In this document: positions 53,785 to 63,253 of the stretch, piece by piece
Layout: every line of letters begins with the position of its first letter
How positions within the stretch are numbered: the first letter of the stretch is position 1
NCBI RefSeq assembly: GCF_030908405.1
Contig: NZ_CP133089.1
Span: 806,001-870,000, forward strand
Reading direction: 5' to 3'
DNA length: 64,000 nucleotides
From: Aminobacterium sp. MB27-C1
GTDB taxonomy: Bacteria > Synergistota > Synergistia > Synergistales > Aminobacteriaceae
Notes under the pieces: model-generated
Databases searched by the model: none
Seen by the model: the letters and a program-made list of their open reading frames with translations, nothing else
Told to the model about the DNA's origin: nothing
Position numbers and translations under genes: made by a program

Positions 53785-54243
53785 ATGAAAAAAGCTTTGG
53801 TAGCGATTGACCAGAGTCAAAATAGTCAGTTTCTTATTAGTTACGCCTTTCGTTTTGCAGAGAAAAATAGTATAGAGCGCTTGGATTTTATTCATGTTGT
53901 AACTCGGATCGATCTTTCTATTCCAGGTTATGTAGACTATCCGCCCCACTATAATGAGGAATCTATTCGTCAGTCATTCCTCAATATGATTGAGAAAGGG
54001 ATGAGAGAGTCTGGAGTTACAGCTACGCCCTTTGAGTTCGTATTATCGACGGGGACACCTTATGAAGAAATCATCAAGATGGCCGAGAAAAACAGATATG
54101 AGCTAATTCTTATTGGACATCGTGGACTTAGTAATCTTGAACGTTTCTTTATCGGTAGCGTTGCGGCTAAAGTTGTTCGCCATGCCCCATGCACAGTTCT
54201 CGTGCATCTGCCGAGAGAAACGGAGGAAGCTGCACAAACATGA
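53785..54243 (+). CDS. Universal stress protein (UspA family)
   Basis: This 152-residue protein has the Usp fold. The ATP-binding signature of the MJ0577 subgroup is present near the C-terminus: LIGHRGLSNLERFFIGSVAAKVVRHAPCTVLVH. The N-terminal KKALVAIDQSQNSQFL supplies the acidic contact. It likely senses ATP or stress state. The stop overlaps the cupin ATG by four bases. Its promoter is probably in the 70 bases after the DUF3100 gene, where TATAAT-like TATAATG is seen at 53749. Confidence 0.88.
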   Translation: MKKALVAIDQSQNSQFLISYAFRFAEKNSIERLDFIHVVTRIDLSIPGYVDYPPHYNEESIRQSFLNMIEKGMRESGVTATPFEFVLSTGTPYEEIIKMAEKNRYELILIGHRGLSNLERFFIGSVAAKVVRHAPCTVLVHLPRETEEAAQT

Positions 54244-54596
54244 TTATTCGATCGAGCCAGATAGAAGATCTTGAAAGCCACCCCCTTTTTGGGGTTCTTG
54301 ACGGGGTATCGAGTCGCTCTATTAACCCAGATGATTTTTATGAAGAGAGTGCTTTTCACGAAATTAACTGGGTTGAAATGGAACCGCGGTCTCTCATTCC
54401 AGAACATGAGCATGAGGGATGCGAAGAAATAAAAATAATAGTCTATGGCATAGGAATATATTCGGAAGACAAACAAAAAGAGCGCGTTGGCGCTGGGGAT
54501 GTAATCCTAACGGAAAAAGGCTTAAAACATTCCCTTGAAAATATAGGGAATTACCCGTTGGTTTATATAGCTATTTCTTCGAAGTGTATGAAGTGA
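54240..54596 (+). CDS. Small cupin-domain protein
   Basis: This 118-residue protein has a cupin core: PRSLIPEHEHEGCEEIKIIVYGIGIYS (His/His/Glu metal motif) and GDVILTEKGLKHSLENIG for the second motif. It is translationally coupled to the Usp gene through ATGA. The enzyme or binding role is unknown. A longer in-frame start at 54189 would overlap the Usp gene by 55 bases and has no support. Confidence 0.8.
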   Translation: MIIRSSQIEDLESHPLFGVLDGVSSRSINPDDFYEESAFHEINWVEMEPRSLIPEHEHEGCEEIKIIVYGIGIYSEDKQKERVGAGDVILTEKGLKHSLENIGNYPLVYIAISSKCMK

Positions 54597-54616
54597 GCAC
54601 CCCCTCCATTCAGCTT

Positions 54617-54652
54617 GGGCAGTCGGCGGCAGGGCCGAACTGCCCTTTTTTT
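54617..54652 (+). terminator. Intrinsic terminator after the cupin gene
   Basis: GGGCAGT-CGGC pairs with GCCG-ACTGCCC around GGCAGG, followed by seven T residues. Confidence 0.85.
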
Positions 54653-54711
54653 ATGAAAAAGGACTAGCCAAAAATAGAAGAAGTTGTTATAATACCGAGC
54701 GTTGCAGGTAA

Positions 54712-54799
54712 GGAGAAGTGGCCGAGTGGTCGAAGGCGGGCGCTTGGAGAGCGTCTGAACCGCGAGGTTCCGTGAGTTCGAATCTCACCTTCTCCGCCA
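54712..54799 (+). tRNA. tRNA-Ser(GGA)
   Basis: The 88-base cloverleaf has a long variable arm. The anticodon loop TTGGAGA contains GGA, the T-loop is TTCGAAT, and CCA is encoded. A TATAAT box lies at 54688-54693. Confidence 0.95.
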
Positions 54800-54808
54800 T
54801 GAATATTT

Positions 54809-54835
54809 AAGCTGCCCTTTGGGGCAGCTTTTTTT
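54809..54835 (+). terminator. Intrinsic terminator after tRNA-Ser(GGA)
   Basis: AAGCTGCCC pairs with GGGCAGCTT, short TTTG loop, then a T-run. Nearly the same hairpin ends the autotransporter gene at 57177. Confidence 0.9.
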
Positions 54836-54978
54836 GTGCCCTTTTACTTTTGATAAATTTTACTTCTTTATTCCCCTAAAATTGTGCTCATTTATGTTTT
54901 GAAAAAAATAGACATCTTTTTAATTTTGTTGTATGTTCAATATTGAATAAAAATAAGATATTTCATATAGGAGGCATT

Positions 54979-57108
54979 ATGTCAAAACAATTAATTAATA
55001 GGTTATTGTTTTGGGGTGTAGTTTATGTGTTGACGATGACTTTGACACCGTTTTTTGCATATGCAGATACAGGAACATTATTTTTTGATGATGGGCAATC
55101 TCACTTGGTTAGAGACAATATTGTTACGAATGTTGATAGTGGACTTAAGGTTTTTGGAGAAAATACTATCGCTGTCATGAATGACTTATCGATTACTACA
55201 AGTGGCGGTTCATATTTCAGAGCGGCACATGCTTTATATAAAGGAAATATTGTTTTAAATAGAATTTGTATTAAGACATTAGGATCCTATGGACATGGCC
55301 TCGGTAGTTACGGAGGTGGCAATATCGTTATGAATGGTGGAAACATTGCTACTTGGGGGGCTGGTGGTGATGGTGCTCACCTTGAAGGTAGTTTATCTTT
55401 AATTACATTAAATGATGTTTCTATCGTTATTAATGAGAATAATTATTTTAGTAATGCTCTCTCTACTGGAGAAGGTAAACTTATAATGAATAGAGGTAAT
55501 ATTATTTCCCGAGGGGAGGCATCAGAAAGTATCATTGCATATTATAATGGAGAAATAATGTTGAATGACGTTACAATTCAAGCAGAGGGCGTAGCTTTAC
55601 GTGCGCGTTCTTCAGGTAAAATTAATGTAAATCTCTCTAGTCAAAACATTATTGGGCATAAAAAACTCTTTCGAGCATATGATTTCGGATTTATTGATAT
55701 AGTTGCTAGTAATGGTAGCCAACTCTACGGCAAAACAGATCTAGAAGACGATTCAGGAACAGGCAACATTACTCTCAACAGCAACGCCACATGGACAACC
55801 CCAGGCGACTCCAACCTTACAAATCTCATCTTCGGTTCCGGTCATTTCCGCTTTACTGCCCCAACCGGAGACACGTACCGAACACTGACAGTCCGCAACC
55901 TTTTCGGTAACAACGGCACCTTCCACCTCAACTCCGACCTACATGCCGGCACTTCTGACCGTGTCTATATTGAAAACAGTGCCAGTGGCAATCACTATGT
56001 GGCTGTGAACAACAGCGAGGGGAATAGTGGTGTTGTAAAGGTTGTCGACATCGGAGACAGTGCTACCAACACGGCTACCTTTGACGGAGGCAGTGATATC
56101 GGTATCTATCGTTTCGGTGTGGCACAAGGTTCGGCCTTGTCTTCTACTCATAGTGGGTTAGATGAGAGAGACTATTATCTCTACAATACCTATGCGCCAT
56201 CGACGCCGGTTCGTGGCCTTATGAACGAAAGTGCGGCCATTCATTCTCTTTGGTACAGCGAAATGAATGACATCAAGAAGCGTATGGGTGAACTTCGCAT
56301 GGGAAGTCAGAACAGCGGCGATATCTGGGCACGGACCTACGCAACGAAATACAGTGTAAGCCCATCTGGAGGAACAGACTACGATCAGAAGATTCATGGC
56401 ATAGAAGTGGGGAAGGACCGTCCCCGAAGTTACAAAAATGGAAAGAGCTTTACCGGTTTTGTTTTGGGATATGCCGAAGCAGATAACAGCTTTACCAGCG
56501 GAGGTTCAGGAGATACAGAAAGCATCTATGCCGGGCTCTACCAGAGCTGGCTTCGAGATGACGGTTTCTATCTCGATATTATCGGCAAATACAACAGCTT
56601 CGATCATAGTTTTACCACCCCGGTACTTGGCGGCTCTTACGATAAAGGTTCTTTTAAGAACAGGGGATTCGGACTCTCAGCAGAAGTTGGCAGACACATC
56701 GATACGCGAGATGGTTACTTTGTGGAACCGCAGATGGAGGTCTCAGGCTTTTGGGCGGGAAGCGCCGATTACATCAGCGAGAATGGTCTTCATGTAGAGG
56801 CAGATCGAAGCCGTTCCCTTCAGCTTCGAGTTGGTGGCGTCTTCGGTAGACAGAGAGCCTGCAAATCAGGAGGCAGCCAGCAGCTATACGGGAAGGTGAG
56901 CTGGATACAGGAATTCGAGGGAGACAGCACGGTTCGGGTGGATGGCACAGGTTTTGAGACGACTCTTGAAGGAGACCAGGTGGTAGCGGGTTTTGGATTT
57001 GTAAAGGACACGCCGAATTACCAGATCTACCTCGATGCCGAAAGATCGTGGGGCGACACCACCAGTAAGGATTGGGGAGTCTCCCTAGGCTGTCGATGGA
57101 GGTTTTAG
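54979..57108 (+). CDS. Autotransporter (type Va) with beta-helix passenger
   Basis: This protein of about 709 residues has a signal peptide (LLFWGVVYVLTMTLTPFFAYA, about residues 10-30). A passenger of repeated short beta strands follows (NIVLN, NIVMNGG, KLIMNRGN, EIMLNDVTIQ), then a pertactin-like linker (GHFRFTAPTGDTYRTLTVRNLFGNNGTFHL), and a C-terminal autotransporter beta-barrel (from about residue 445, ending in aromatic WRF). The passenger is displayed at the outer surface. ATG 54979 follows TAGGAGG; the upstream ATG 54943 has no site. Base use changes near 55735: AT-rich before, GC-rich after. Confidence 0.88.
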   Translation: MSKQLINRLLFWGVVYVLTMTLTPFFAYADTGTLFFDDGQSHLVRDNIVTNVDSGLKVFGENTIAVMNDLSITTSGGSYFRAAHALYKGNIVLNRICIKTLGSYGHGLGSYGGGNIVMNGGNIATWGAGGDGAHLEGSLSLITLNDVSIVINENNYFSNALSTGEGKLIMNRGNIISRGEASESIIAYYNGEIMLNDVTIQAEGVALRARSSGKINVNLSSQNIIGHKKLFRAYDFGFIDIVASNGSQLYGKTDLEDDSGTGNITLNSNATWTTPGDSNLTNLIFGSGHFRFTAPTGDTYRTLTVRNLFGNNGTFHLNSDLHAGTSDRVYIENSASGNHYVAVNNSEGNSGVVKVVDIGDSATNTATFDGGSDIGIYRFGVAQGSALSSTHSGLDERDYYLYNTYAPSTPVRGLMNESAAIHSLWYSEMNDIKKRMGELRMGSQNSGDIWARTYATKYSVSPSGGTDYDQKIHGIEVGKDRPRSYKNGKSFTGFVLGYAEADNSFTSGGSGDTESIYAGLYQSWLRDDGFYLDIIGKYNSFDHSFTTPVLGGSYDKGSFKNRGFGLSAEVGRHIDTRDGYFVEPQMEVSGFWAGSADYISENGLHVEADRSRSLQLRVGGVFGRQRACKSGGSQQLYGKVSWIQEFEGDSTVRVDGTGFETTLEGDQVVAGFGFVKDTPNYQIYLDAERSWGDTTSKDWGVSLGCRWRF

Positions 57109-57176
57109 TCAAATAATTTTTACTGAATAGGAATTGGATATATGCATCTTCTAAATCTATATTGTTAAGTAAATTT

Positions 57177-57202
57177 AAAGCTGCCCTTAAAGGCAGCTTT
57201 TT
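57177..57202 (+). terminator. Intrinsic terminator after autotransporter
   Basis: AAAGCTGCC and GGCAGCTTT form a 9-bp stem with CTTAAA loop and T-run. Confidence 0.8.
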
Positions 57203-57311
57203 GAGTGTTATTATATTAAAATAATATTATGAGCAATATTGCAAGTGATAATAATTAAACATTTTTATAAGTTCCTTTCTGTTTCGAAATTTCGTTAAAA
57301 ATACGAGGTGA

Positions 57312-59396
57312 TTGAAAATAGCATTTCAAGTTGATCGTCCTAAAAAGACTCCGAGAGACGATTTATTTGGTTATTCCTTTTTTGCTAAGCATTTTTCGCA
57401 GATAATTAACAATTATTCGGAAGAAGATGGATTAGTTTTAGCTCTTTATGGAGGATGGGGATCAGGTAAAACGACAATACTTAATTATATTAAGTATTAT
57501 TTGAATCTCGATCAAGAGAGCAACAAACACGAAGAGAGTATAGTTATTGTCGATTTTAATCCTTGGTGGTTTTCCGGGCGTGAAGATATTACGCGCATTT
57601 TCTTTAAATGTCTTGAAGATGAGCTTGGAAAAAGGGATAAGTTAAAAGGTATAGCCCAAAATATGGGGAAATATGCTGACGTTATAACAAGCTTCATTGA
57701 GCCCTTTATCTCTGAAAAAATAAAAGTTTTCTTAAATAAAATAACGGAGTTTATATTTAAGGGAAGAAATGACATTCCAGAACTCAAAAAAGAAATAGAA
57801 AAAGAACTAATAAAAGCTAAAGTTCGAATTCTTGTTGTCATAGATGATATAGATCGTTTAGAGAATGAGGAGATATGGGAAGTTTTTAGAATTATTAAAG
57901 CTTTTGGTGATTTTCCCTACATTACCTATTTACTTGCTCTAGATCGTGAAGTAGCCGTAAAAGCTATTGAAAAATATGCGTTACGAGATGAAAAATATTT
58001 AGAGAAAATTATTCAAGTTAGTTTTGACATTCCTCCACTTAATAAAAGCACACTTATTAAAGAATTAGAAAAACAAGTCAAGCAGATCGTGAAGAATAAT
58101 GATGAGTTTTTACTTGATGAAAATAAATTGCGAAATATTTTAAATAGGGGTATGAATTGTTTTTTTAGTGTTCCCCGCGATGTTGTTAGATTTTGCAATG
58201 CATTGTCTGTTACTTACCCTGCGGTTGCAAGGGAGGTCTGTCCTACTGATTTTGTAGTTATTGAAGCTATAAGGCTTTTCCTCCCATATTTTTATAACAT
58301 TATAAAAAATAATCAAGAAAAATTAACTTATTCAGATGAAAACTATTACGTAAAAAAAAATAACGAAGAGTCTTTTCTTGAAGCATCTATAAAATGTATT
58401 CAAGAAGATTGGCAGTCTCCTATTCGTTTCTTTATGATGGATCTGTTCCCAAAGTATTTTACTGTTAATGTTGCCATTAGTAAAAAAAAATATAGTGAAA
58501 TGAGACGTTGTTGCCGTATAGGTGTTTCAGATATCTTCCCAGTATATTTTAGATTTTCGTTATTGCCGGGAGATATAAGCAATGTCAAGTTGGGGAAATT
58601 AATTGATCTTCCATGCAAAAATCCAGAAGTATTTAAAAAAACTCTTCTTGAAGCAAGAAAAGAACAAAGTTGGGAAGGGCGGCTTAAAGTGGATGTTATT
58701 ATAGATCGATTAATTGATTGTGTTGATTTTGATATCACAGAAGAAAATGCTCTAGCTATGATTGAGATATTTTTGAATATTGGTGACGAAATAAATTTTG
58801 TTGATGGTAAAAATAATTTATATAGCGAAGATAGAGTTAGTTTTCTTGTATTTTCCTTAGTAAAACATTATGGTTATCTTAAAGCTAAAAGAGTGATAAT
58901 AAATGGTATTCAGAGGGGGAAAGCCGTTTACGTCCAGGGAAGCTTTTTATCTCTACTTGAGTCTGAAAACACGGAGCCTTTGTTGAAAAAAGATATAGAG
59001 TTACTTAAATACAAATGGATTAAAAGAGTACAAAAATTGTTAACTTGTTCTCATCCAAAGTTGTGGAACATCCTTTTTTATTGGCGTAAATGGGGTAGTT
59101 TAGAAGAGGTAAAAAAGTGGTGTTCTGAAGAGACAGCTAACGATGAAAATTTACTTAGTTTTCTTAAGGGATTTCTTATGCCTATAGAAACAAGTTCAGG
59201 GAGATTTTTTCGACCACAAATAGAATTAAGTTTTAGATTTAAGGATTTTAGAACATATCTTGCCCCGTCTACTTGTGCAAGTCGAATAGAGAAACTTACT
59301 CAAGATAGAAGTGTTCCCCCAGATGCCCAATTAGCGGTAAAACAATTCTTGTTAAAATACAAGGAGTATTTATCACTGTCCAATAATTCTGCCTAA
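57312..59396 (+). CDS. KAP-family P-loop NTPase
   Basis: This 694-residue NTPase has Walker A GGWGSGKT (about 47-54), the family-specific FNPWWF (82-87) and Walker B VVIDDIDRL (about 175-183). LLALDREVAVKAIEKYA follows, typical of KAP proteins. The usual membrane insertion inside the P-loop domain is not clear here. The C-terminal 350 residues are charged and unrecognised. The TTG start is very close to GAGGTGA; ATA 57318 would have better spacing. Very AT-rich codon use sets it apart. KAP ATPases occur in anti-phage systems (for example QatA). It precedes the SIR2 and HerA genes by 83 bases. Confidence 0.85.
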   Translation: MKIAFQVDRPKKTPRDDLFGYSFFAKHFSQIINNYSEEDGLVLALYGGWGSGKTTILNYIKYYLNLDQESNKHEESIVIVDFNPWWFSGREDITRIFFKCLEDELGKRDKLKGIAQNMGKYADVITSFIEPFISEKIKVFLNKITEFIFKGRNDIPELKKEIEKELIKAKVRILVVIDDIDRLENEEIWEVFRIIKAFGDFPYITYLLALDREVAVKAIEKYALRDEKYLEKIIQVSFDIPPLNKSTLIKELEKQVKQIVKNNDEFLLDENKLRNILNRGMNCFFSVPRDVVRFCNALSVTYPAVAREVCPTDFVVIEAIRLFLPYFYNIIKNNQEKLTYSDENYYVKKNNEESFLEASIKCIQEDWQSPIRFFMMDLFPKYFTVNVAISKKKYSEMRRCCRIGVSDIFPVYFRFSLLPGDISNVKLGKLIDLPCKNPEVFKKTLLEARKEQSWEGRLKVDVIIDRLIDCVDFDITEENALAMIEIFLNIGDEINFVDGKNNLYSEDRVSFLVFSLVKHYGYLKAKRVIINGIQRGKAVYVQGSFLSLLESENTEPLLKKDIELLKYKWIKRVQKLLTCSHPKLWNILFYWRKWGSLEEVKKWCSEETANDENLLSFLKGFLMPIETSSGRFFRPQIELSFRFKDFRTYLAPSTCASRIEKLTQDRSVPPDAQLAVKQFLLKYKEYLSLSNNSA

Positions 59397-59479
59397 AATT
59401 ATAAGAGAAAATGTAATTTTTTTAGTTATTGTCCAATTTTTTATGATTTTAATCAATAGTTTGAAGGGGAGGTTTTTTG

Positions 59480-60736
59480 ATGGTATGTTCTGAAAATGGT
59501 TTACGATCTGAAAAAATTAGTGAAGAAATTGTCTCCTTTCAATTAGCTGAGGCAAAAGAATGGATGAATATCGCTTGCCAAGAAAATAAAAACGAAGAAG
59601 AAAAAGAAAATATAAAGAGGCTTAAAGATTTTTTGCTTTCGTCAATGCAAATGCAACATGTTATGGTTTTAACAGGCAGCGGTACCTCGCTTGGGGAAAA
59701 GAGTGGTGGCCCTTCAGGTCCTTCGATGCATGATTTATGGGAAAAAGCTACAAGTCCTAGAAACATAGAAAGTAAAAAATTAGATGCAATTTTTAAAAAA
59801 ATAAATTATGAGGAACAAAAAGAGGAGAAAAATATAGAAGATTTTCTATCATCGTGTGAATCATATTTGCAAATATATAAAGATGATTATAAAGTTCGCG
59901 ATTTTTTATCTAAAGCAAAAGAATCTATTGTAGAACGGTGTCGTTTTGAAACATCTAATGAGCAACTTAATGCTCATATAACTTTTTTACACAAAATTTC
60001 CAGAAGACGAGGCCGAGACTCGCGTTTAAAGATTTTTACAACAAATTACGATCTTTGTTTCGAGAGAGCGGCTGGGGCTTTAGGATTTGTCTGTTTAAAC
60101 GGTTTTTCTTTTTCTAATCCGAGAACGTATAACCCTCTCTATTTTGATTACGACATAGTTCGACGAGACAATTTCTCCAATAATGATTCTTCAAATTACT
60201 TGGAAGGAGTTTTTAAGCTTTATAAGCTTCATGGTTCTGTAAATTGGGAACGGGAGAAAAAAAAAGGAAGTGTAGAAATAATTTATGAGAGTGATAAAGC
60301 ACGTGCCCAAAATATATGCATGATTTTCCCAGCTAAGGATAAATATCAACAGTCGTATATCCAGCCTCATTTGGAATTAATGGCGAGATATCTTTCTTCG
60401 CTAAGAACATCTAATACATGTCTTATTATTTGTGGCTTCGGTTTTAATGACGACCATCTATCGGAACCTATTGTTTCTGCAATAAAAACTAACCCACATT
60501 TAAGAGTTATTATAGTAAGTCCTCACGTAAAAGAGCATATAGATGAAGGTTGTTCGAGTGATTCTATATATTGGGAAAAATTCAAGACTCTTGCTGATGA
60601 AAATGAAGATATTACATTTATTAATGCCAATTTTGATAGCTTTGCTAACCTTATTCCTGATCTTCGAGCCCTTAGCGATACTGAAAGATTAGCTCAAAAT
60701 ATAAAAAATTTGGTGAAGTCAAATGATGAAAGGTGA
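59480..60736 (+). CDS. SIR2-like NAD-consuming protein
   Basis: This 418-residue protein has the SIR2 signatures: LTGSGTSLG (about 64-72, variant of GAGxS), FTTNYD (about 186-191), KLHGS with the catalytic His251, and CGFGFNDDH (about 318-326). Defence-type SIR2 proteins degrade NAD or cut DNA on phage infection. The last 14 bases overlap the HerA-like gene, so the two proteins are made together. The N-terminal 60 residues are helical and charged. GGGGAGG precedes ATG 59480. Confidence 0.87.
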   Translation: MVCSENGLRSEKISEEIVSFQLAEAKEWMNIACQENKNEEEKENIKRLKDFLLSSMQMQHVMVLTGSGTSLGEKSGGPSGPSMHDLWEKATSPRNIESKKLDAIFKKINYEEQKEEKNIEDFLSSCESYLQIYKDDYKVRDFLSKAKESIVERCRFETSNEQLNAHITFLHKISRRRGRDSRLKIFTTNYDLCFERAAGALGFVCLNGFSFSNPRTYNPLYFDYDIVRRDNFSNNDSSNYLEGVFKLYKLHGSVNWEREKKKGSVEIIYESDKARAQNICMIFPAKDKYQQSYIQPHLELMARYLSSLRTSNTCLIICGFGFNDDHLSEPIVSAIKTNPHLRVIIVSPHVKEHIDEGCSSDSIYWEKFKTLADENEDITFINANFDSFANLIPDLRALSDTERLAQNIKNLVKSNDER

Positions 60737-62435
60737 GAAAACACTATCTGAATTATTCCCTAAAGGGATTTTAAGGCCGGAGCTTTATATGGGAACAGTT
60801 AATGCTGTAACAACTAATATGTTATGGGTTGATTTTTCTGGTGCTGATACACCAAGTGGTTATCAATATATGGGAAAACGCTACGGGAAAGGGGAAGTTG
60901 GAGAATTTGTTCTCGTTGAAGGTCAACTTAAAATATTATTGGGACGAATTGTTGAGATCAAACTTTCCGATGAAAAGCCGGGACGAAATTCTATAGACGC
61001 TCTGGGAAGAGTCCATTTATTGGGATCTATATCAGTGGATACTCTCAAAATAACAGCTGGTATTTCTGTCTATCCTCGTTTAGGAGATAAAGTTTATGCT
61101 GCTCCTTATAATTTTATTTCACAAATACCCTGTTTAATTGGAAATGAAAAGAAAACAAACATAATGCTACGCTTGGGTACAGTAGGAGAAGGGATGCCAT
61201 GTGACATTAATGTTAGGGTTGAAAAACTTTTTGGTAGGCACTTGGCTATTTTAGGTTCAACTGGAGGAGGAAAAAGTTGGACTATGGCTAGAATAATTGG
61301 GGAGTGTATGAAATTTAAATCTAAAATGATTTTGATAGATGCGACTGGAGAGTACCATACAATGATGTCAAAGGATTGCTGTAGGAGTGTTTATCTTTGT
61401 GATTCGCTTAATGTAAAAGGGGACCAAACTGAAAATATAAAGTGCTCTTTACCTCCTTCTATGTTTCAGGAAAGTGACTTTATTGCTCTTTTTGAACCTG
61501 CAGGGAAAGTGCAGGGACCAAAACTGAAAGAAGCAATTAGAAGTCTTCGTTTGGCGACTCTTTGTCCTACGAAATTTCCAAGTAAATACATTATGAAAAA
61601 AAACCAGTCGAAGAGTATTTACAAAGAAGCTATAAATGAAAATGATAATTTAACTAAAATAGATGATCCTCGTCAAGAATTTGATGTTACTTTATTGCCG
61701 AAGCAAATTGAAGAAGAATGTGTTTGGCCTAATGGTAATAACGATTCTGAGAAGTGGGGGAAAGAAGATAATAGTTTTGGATATTGTTTGTCTTTAATCA
61801 GTAGGATTAATTTAATATTAACGTCTCCAGCATTTAGTTGTATCTTTAAAGACAAAGAAAATCCTCTCAATGAAGAGATAGAAAATTTTATAACTAAAGA
61901 TGATCTTTGTTTATTCAGAATAGACCTTAGCTCTGTCCCTTTTGAGTATAAAGCAAGAGAAATTATATCTAACGTTATTGGACGTTTTTTGCTTGCTAAG
62001 GCGAGAAAGGGAGAATTTATAAAATGTCCTCTTTTAATTTTTTTAGATGAAGCACATAATTTTTTAGGGAAAAATATTGGAGGGGAAGATTCTTATGCTA
62101 AATTGGATGCATTTGAACTCATTGCTAAAGAGGGACGAAAATTTGGGTTAAATATATGTTTAAGTAGCCAGAGGCCCAGAGATATTACTGAAGGGGTCTT
62201 AAGCCAAATAGGGACATTGATTGTTCACCGTCTTACAAATGATCGAGATAGGGATATCGTTGAAAGGGCTTGTGGAGAAATTGACAAGATGGCTTCTTCT
62301 TTTCTACCTAGTTTGGAGCAAGGAGAAGTTGCTATTATCGGTAGTGATTTCCCTATTCCACTGACAGTAAATGTAATGCGTCCTGAAATAGCTCCTGATT
62401 CTTCAGGGCCAGATTATCAGAACTGTTGGCGCTAA
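60723..62435 (+). CDS. HerA-like ATPase (DUF87)
   Basis: This 570-residue ATPase has a HerA-type N-terminal barrel (residues 1-170, YMGTVNAVT..., FVLVEGQLKILLGRIVEI). Walker A GSTGGGKS spans 178-185, Walker B LLIFLDEAHNFLG lies near 440, and a sensor region ICLSSQRPRDITEGVLSQIGTLIVHRLTND follows. HerA forms hexameric translocases. Encoded with a SIR2 partner, it matches the SIR2-HerA (Nezha) defence pair described in other bacteria. It overlaps SIR2 by 14 bases and is followed by a strong terminator. Confidence 0.88.
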   Translation: MMKGEKTLSELFPKGILRPELYMGTVNAVTTNMLWVDFSGADTPSGYQYMGKRYGKGEVGEFVLVEGQLKILLGRIVEIKLSDEKPGRNSIDALGRVHLLGSISVDTLKITAGISVYPRLGDKVYAAPYNFISQIPCLIGNEKKTNIMLRLGTVGEGMPCDINVRVEKLFGRHLAILGSTGGGKSWTMARIIGECMKFKSKMILIDATGEYHTMMSKDCCRSVYLCDSLNVKGDQTENIKCSLPPSMFQESDFIALFEPAGKVQGPKLKEAIRSLRLATLCPTKFPSKYIMKKNQSKSIYKEAINENDNLTKIDDPRQEFDVTLLPKQIEEECVWPNGNNDSEKWGKEDNSFGYCLSLISRINLILTSPAFSCIFKDKENPLNEEIENFITKDDLCLFRIDLSSVPFEYKAREIISNVIGRFLLAKARKGEFIKCPLLIFLDEAHNFLGKNIGGEDSYAKLDAFELIAKEGRKFGLNICLSSQRPRDITEGVLSQIGTLIVHRLTNDRDRDIVERACGEIDKMASSFLPSLEQGEVAIIGSDFPIPLTVNVMRPEIAPDSSGPDYQNCWR

Positions 62436-62449
62436 AAAGTTTTACATTT

Positions 62450-62489
62450 AATAACACCACTATACAATATATTAGTGGTGTTATTTTTT
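62450..62489 (+). terminator. Intrinsic terminator after HerA-like gene
   Basis: A perfect 13-bp stem AATAACACCACTA / TAGTGGTGTTATT with a 10-base loop and T-run. The remaining 218 bases to the CarD-like gene hold AT-rich sequence with no recognised element. Confidence 0.88.
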
Positions 62490-62707
62490 ATTCTATGGAG
62501 TGAAAAAGAAGCAGGAATATCTTGTATGTTTCCAATTTTATATCGCTAAATAATAGTAAGGTTGCCCCTTTGTATGTATTCAGATAAATAGAATAATTTT
62601 CTGCCTACATTTACTTCCAAAAATGTACTAAAATATACTAGAGTTGCTTAATTTTAACGAACGTACCCATCTATGGATAATGAACGGACTTTGGGAGGTA
62701 ATGTGAA

Positions 62708-63241
62708 ATGTATCAGGTAGGAGATTTAATTTTTTATGGCAACACAGGAGTATGTGAAGTTAAGGGTATTACAACACGAGATGCAGGAAAAGCAAACGAT
62801 AAAGAACTCTATTATGTCTTAGAACCCGTGTATCAGAACTGTAAAATATTTATTCCTGTTAATACAACTGAAGTATTTATGCGTCCTGTTATTTCTAAAG
62901 ACGAAGCTAAACAGCTTATTGATACGATTCCTACTCTTCAGGTAGAAACATATGAAGACTATACTTCAAGTCAACTTACAGAATGTTATGAGTCTTTAAT
63001 TAAAACACACGATTGTGCTGACTTAATAGAATTGACGATGTCTATTTATACGAAGAAGCAGCTTGCTGACCAAAAGAAACATAAATTTGGGGCTATTGAC
63101 GATAAATTTATGAAACGTGCAGAAGATCTGCTTTTTGGAGAACTAGCAATAGCTCTTGATATTCCAAAAGAGAAGGTGCCTGAATATATAGCCAAAAGAG
63201 TTGGCAGAAAAAATAGAGCTAATAAAAATGAATATAATTAA
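62708..63241 (+). CDS. CarD-like transcriptional regulator
   Basis: This 177-residue protein has an N-terminal CarD/CdnL-type Tudor-like domain (YQVGDLIFYGNTGVCEVKGI, YYVLEPVYQNCKIFIPVN) that binds the RNA polymerase beta subunit. A helical C-terminal DNA-contacting part follows (KFMKRAEDLLFGELAIALDIP). CarD proteins stabilise open promoter complexes. GGGAGG precedes the ATG. It is the first gene after the presumed defence island and is probably core. Confidence 0.85.
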   Translation: MYQVGDLIFYGNTGVCEVKGITTRDAGKANDKELYYVLEPVYQNCKIFIPVNTTEVFMRPVISKDEAKQLIDTIPTLQVETYEDYTSSQLTECYESLIKTHDCADLIELTMSIYTKKQLADQKKHKFGAIDDKFMKRAEDLLFGELAIALDIPKEKVPEYIAKRVGRKNRANKNEYN

Positions 63242-63253
63242 TTTTCTCTAGTT

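Noticed and set aside
54712-62707. Direct repeat of the tRNA-Ser 3' end as an attachment site bounding the island
   Set aside because: I looked for a second copy of the T-arm/acceptor sequence up to the CarD-like gene and did not find one, and no integrase is present.
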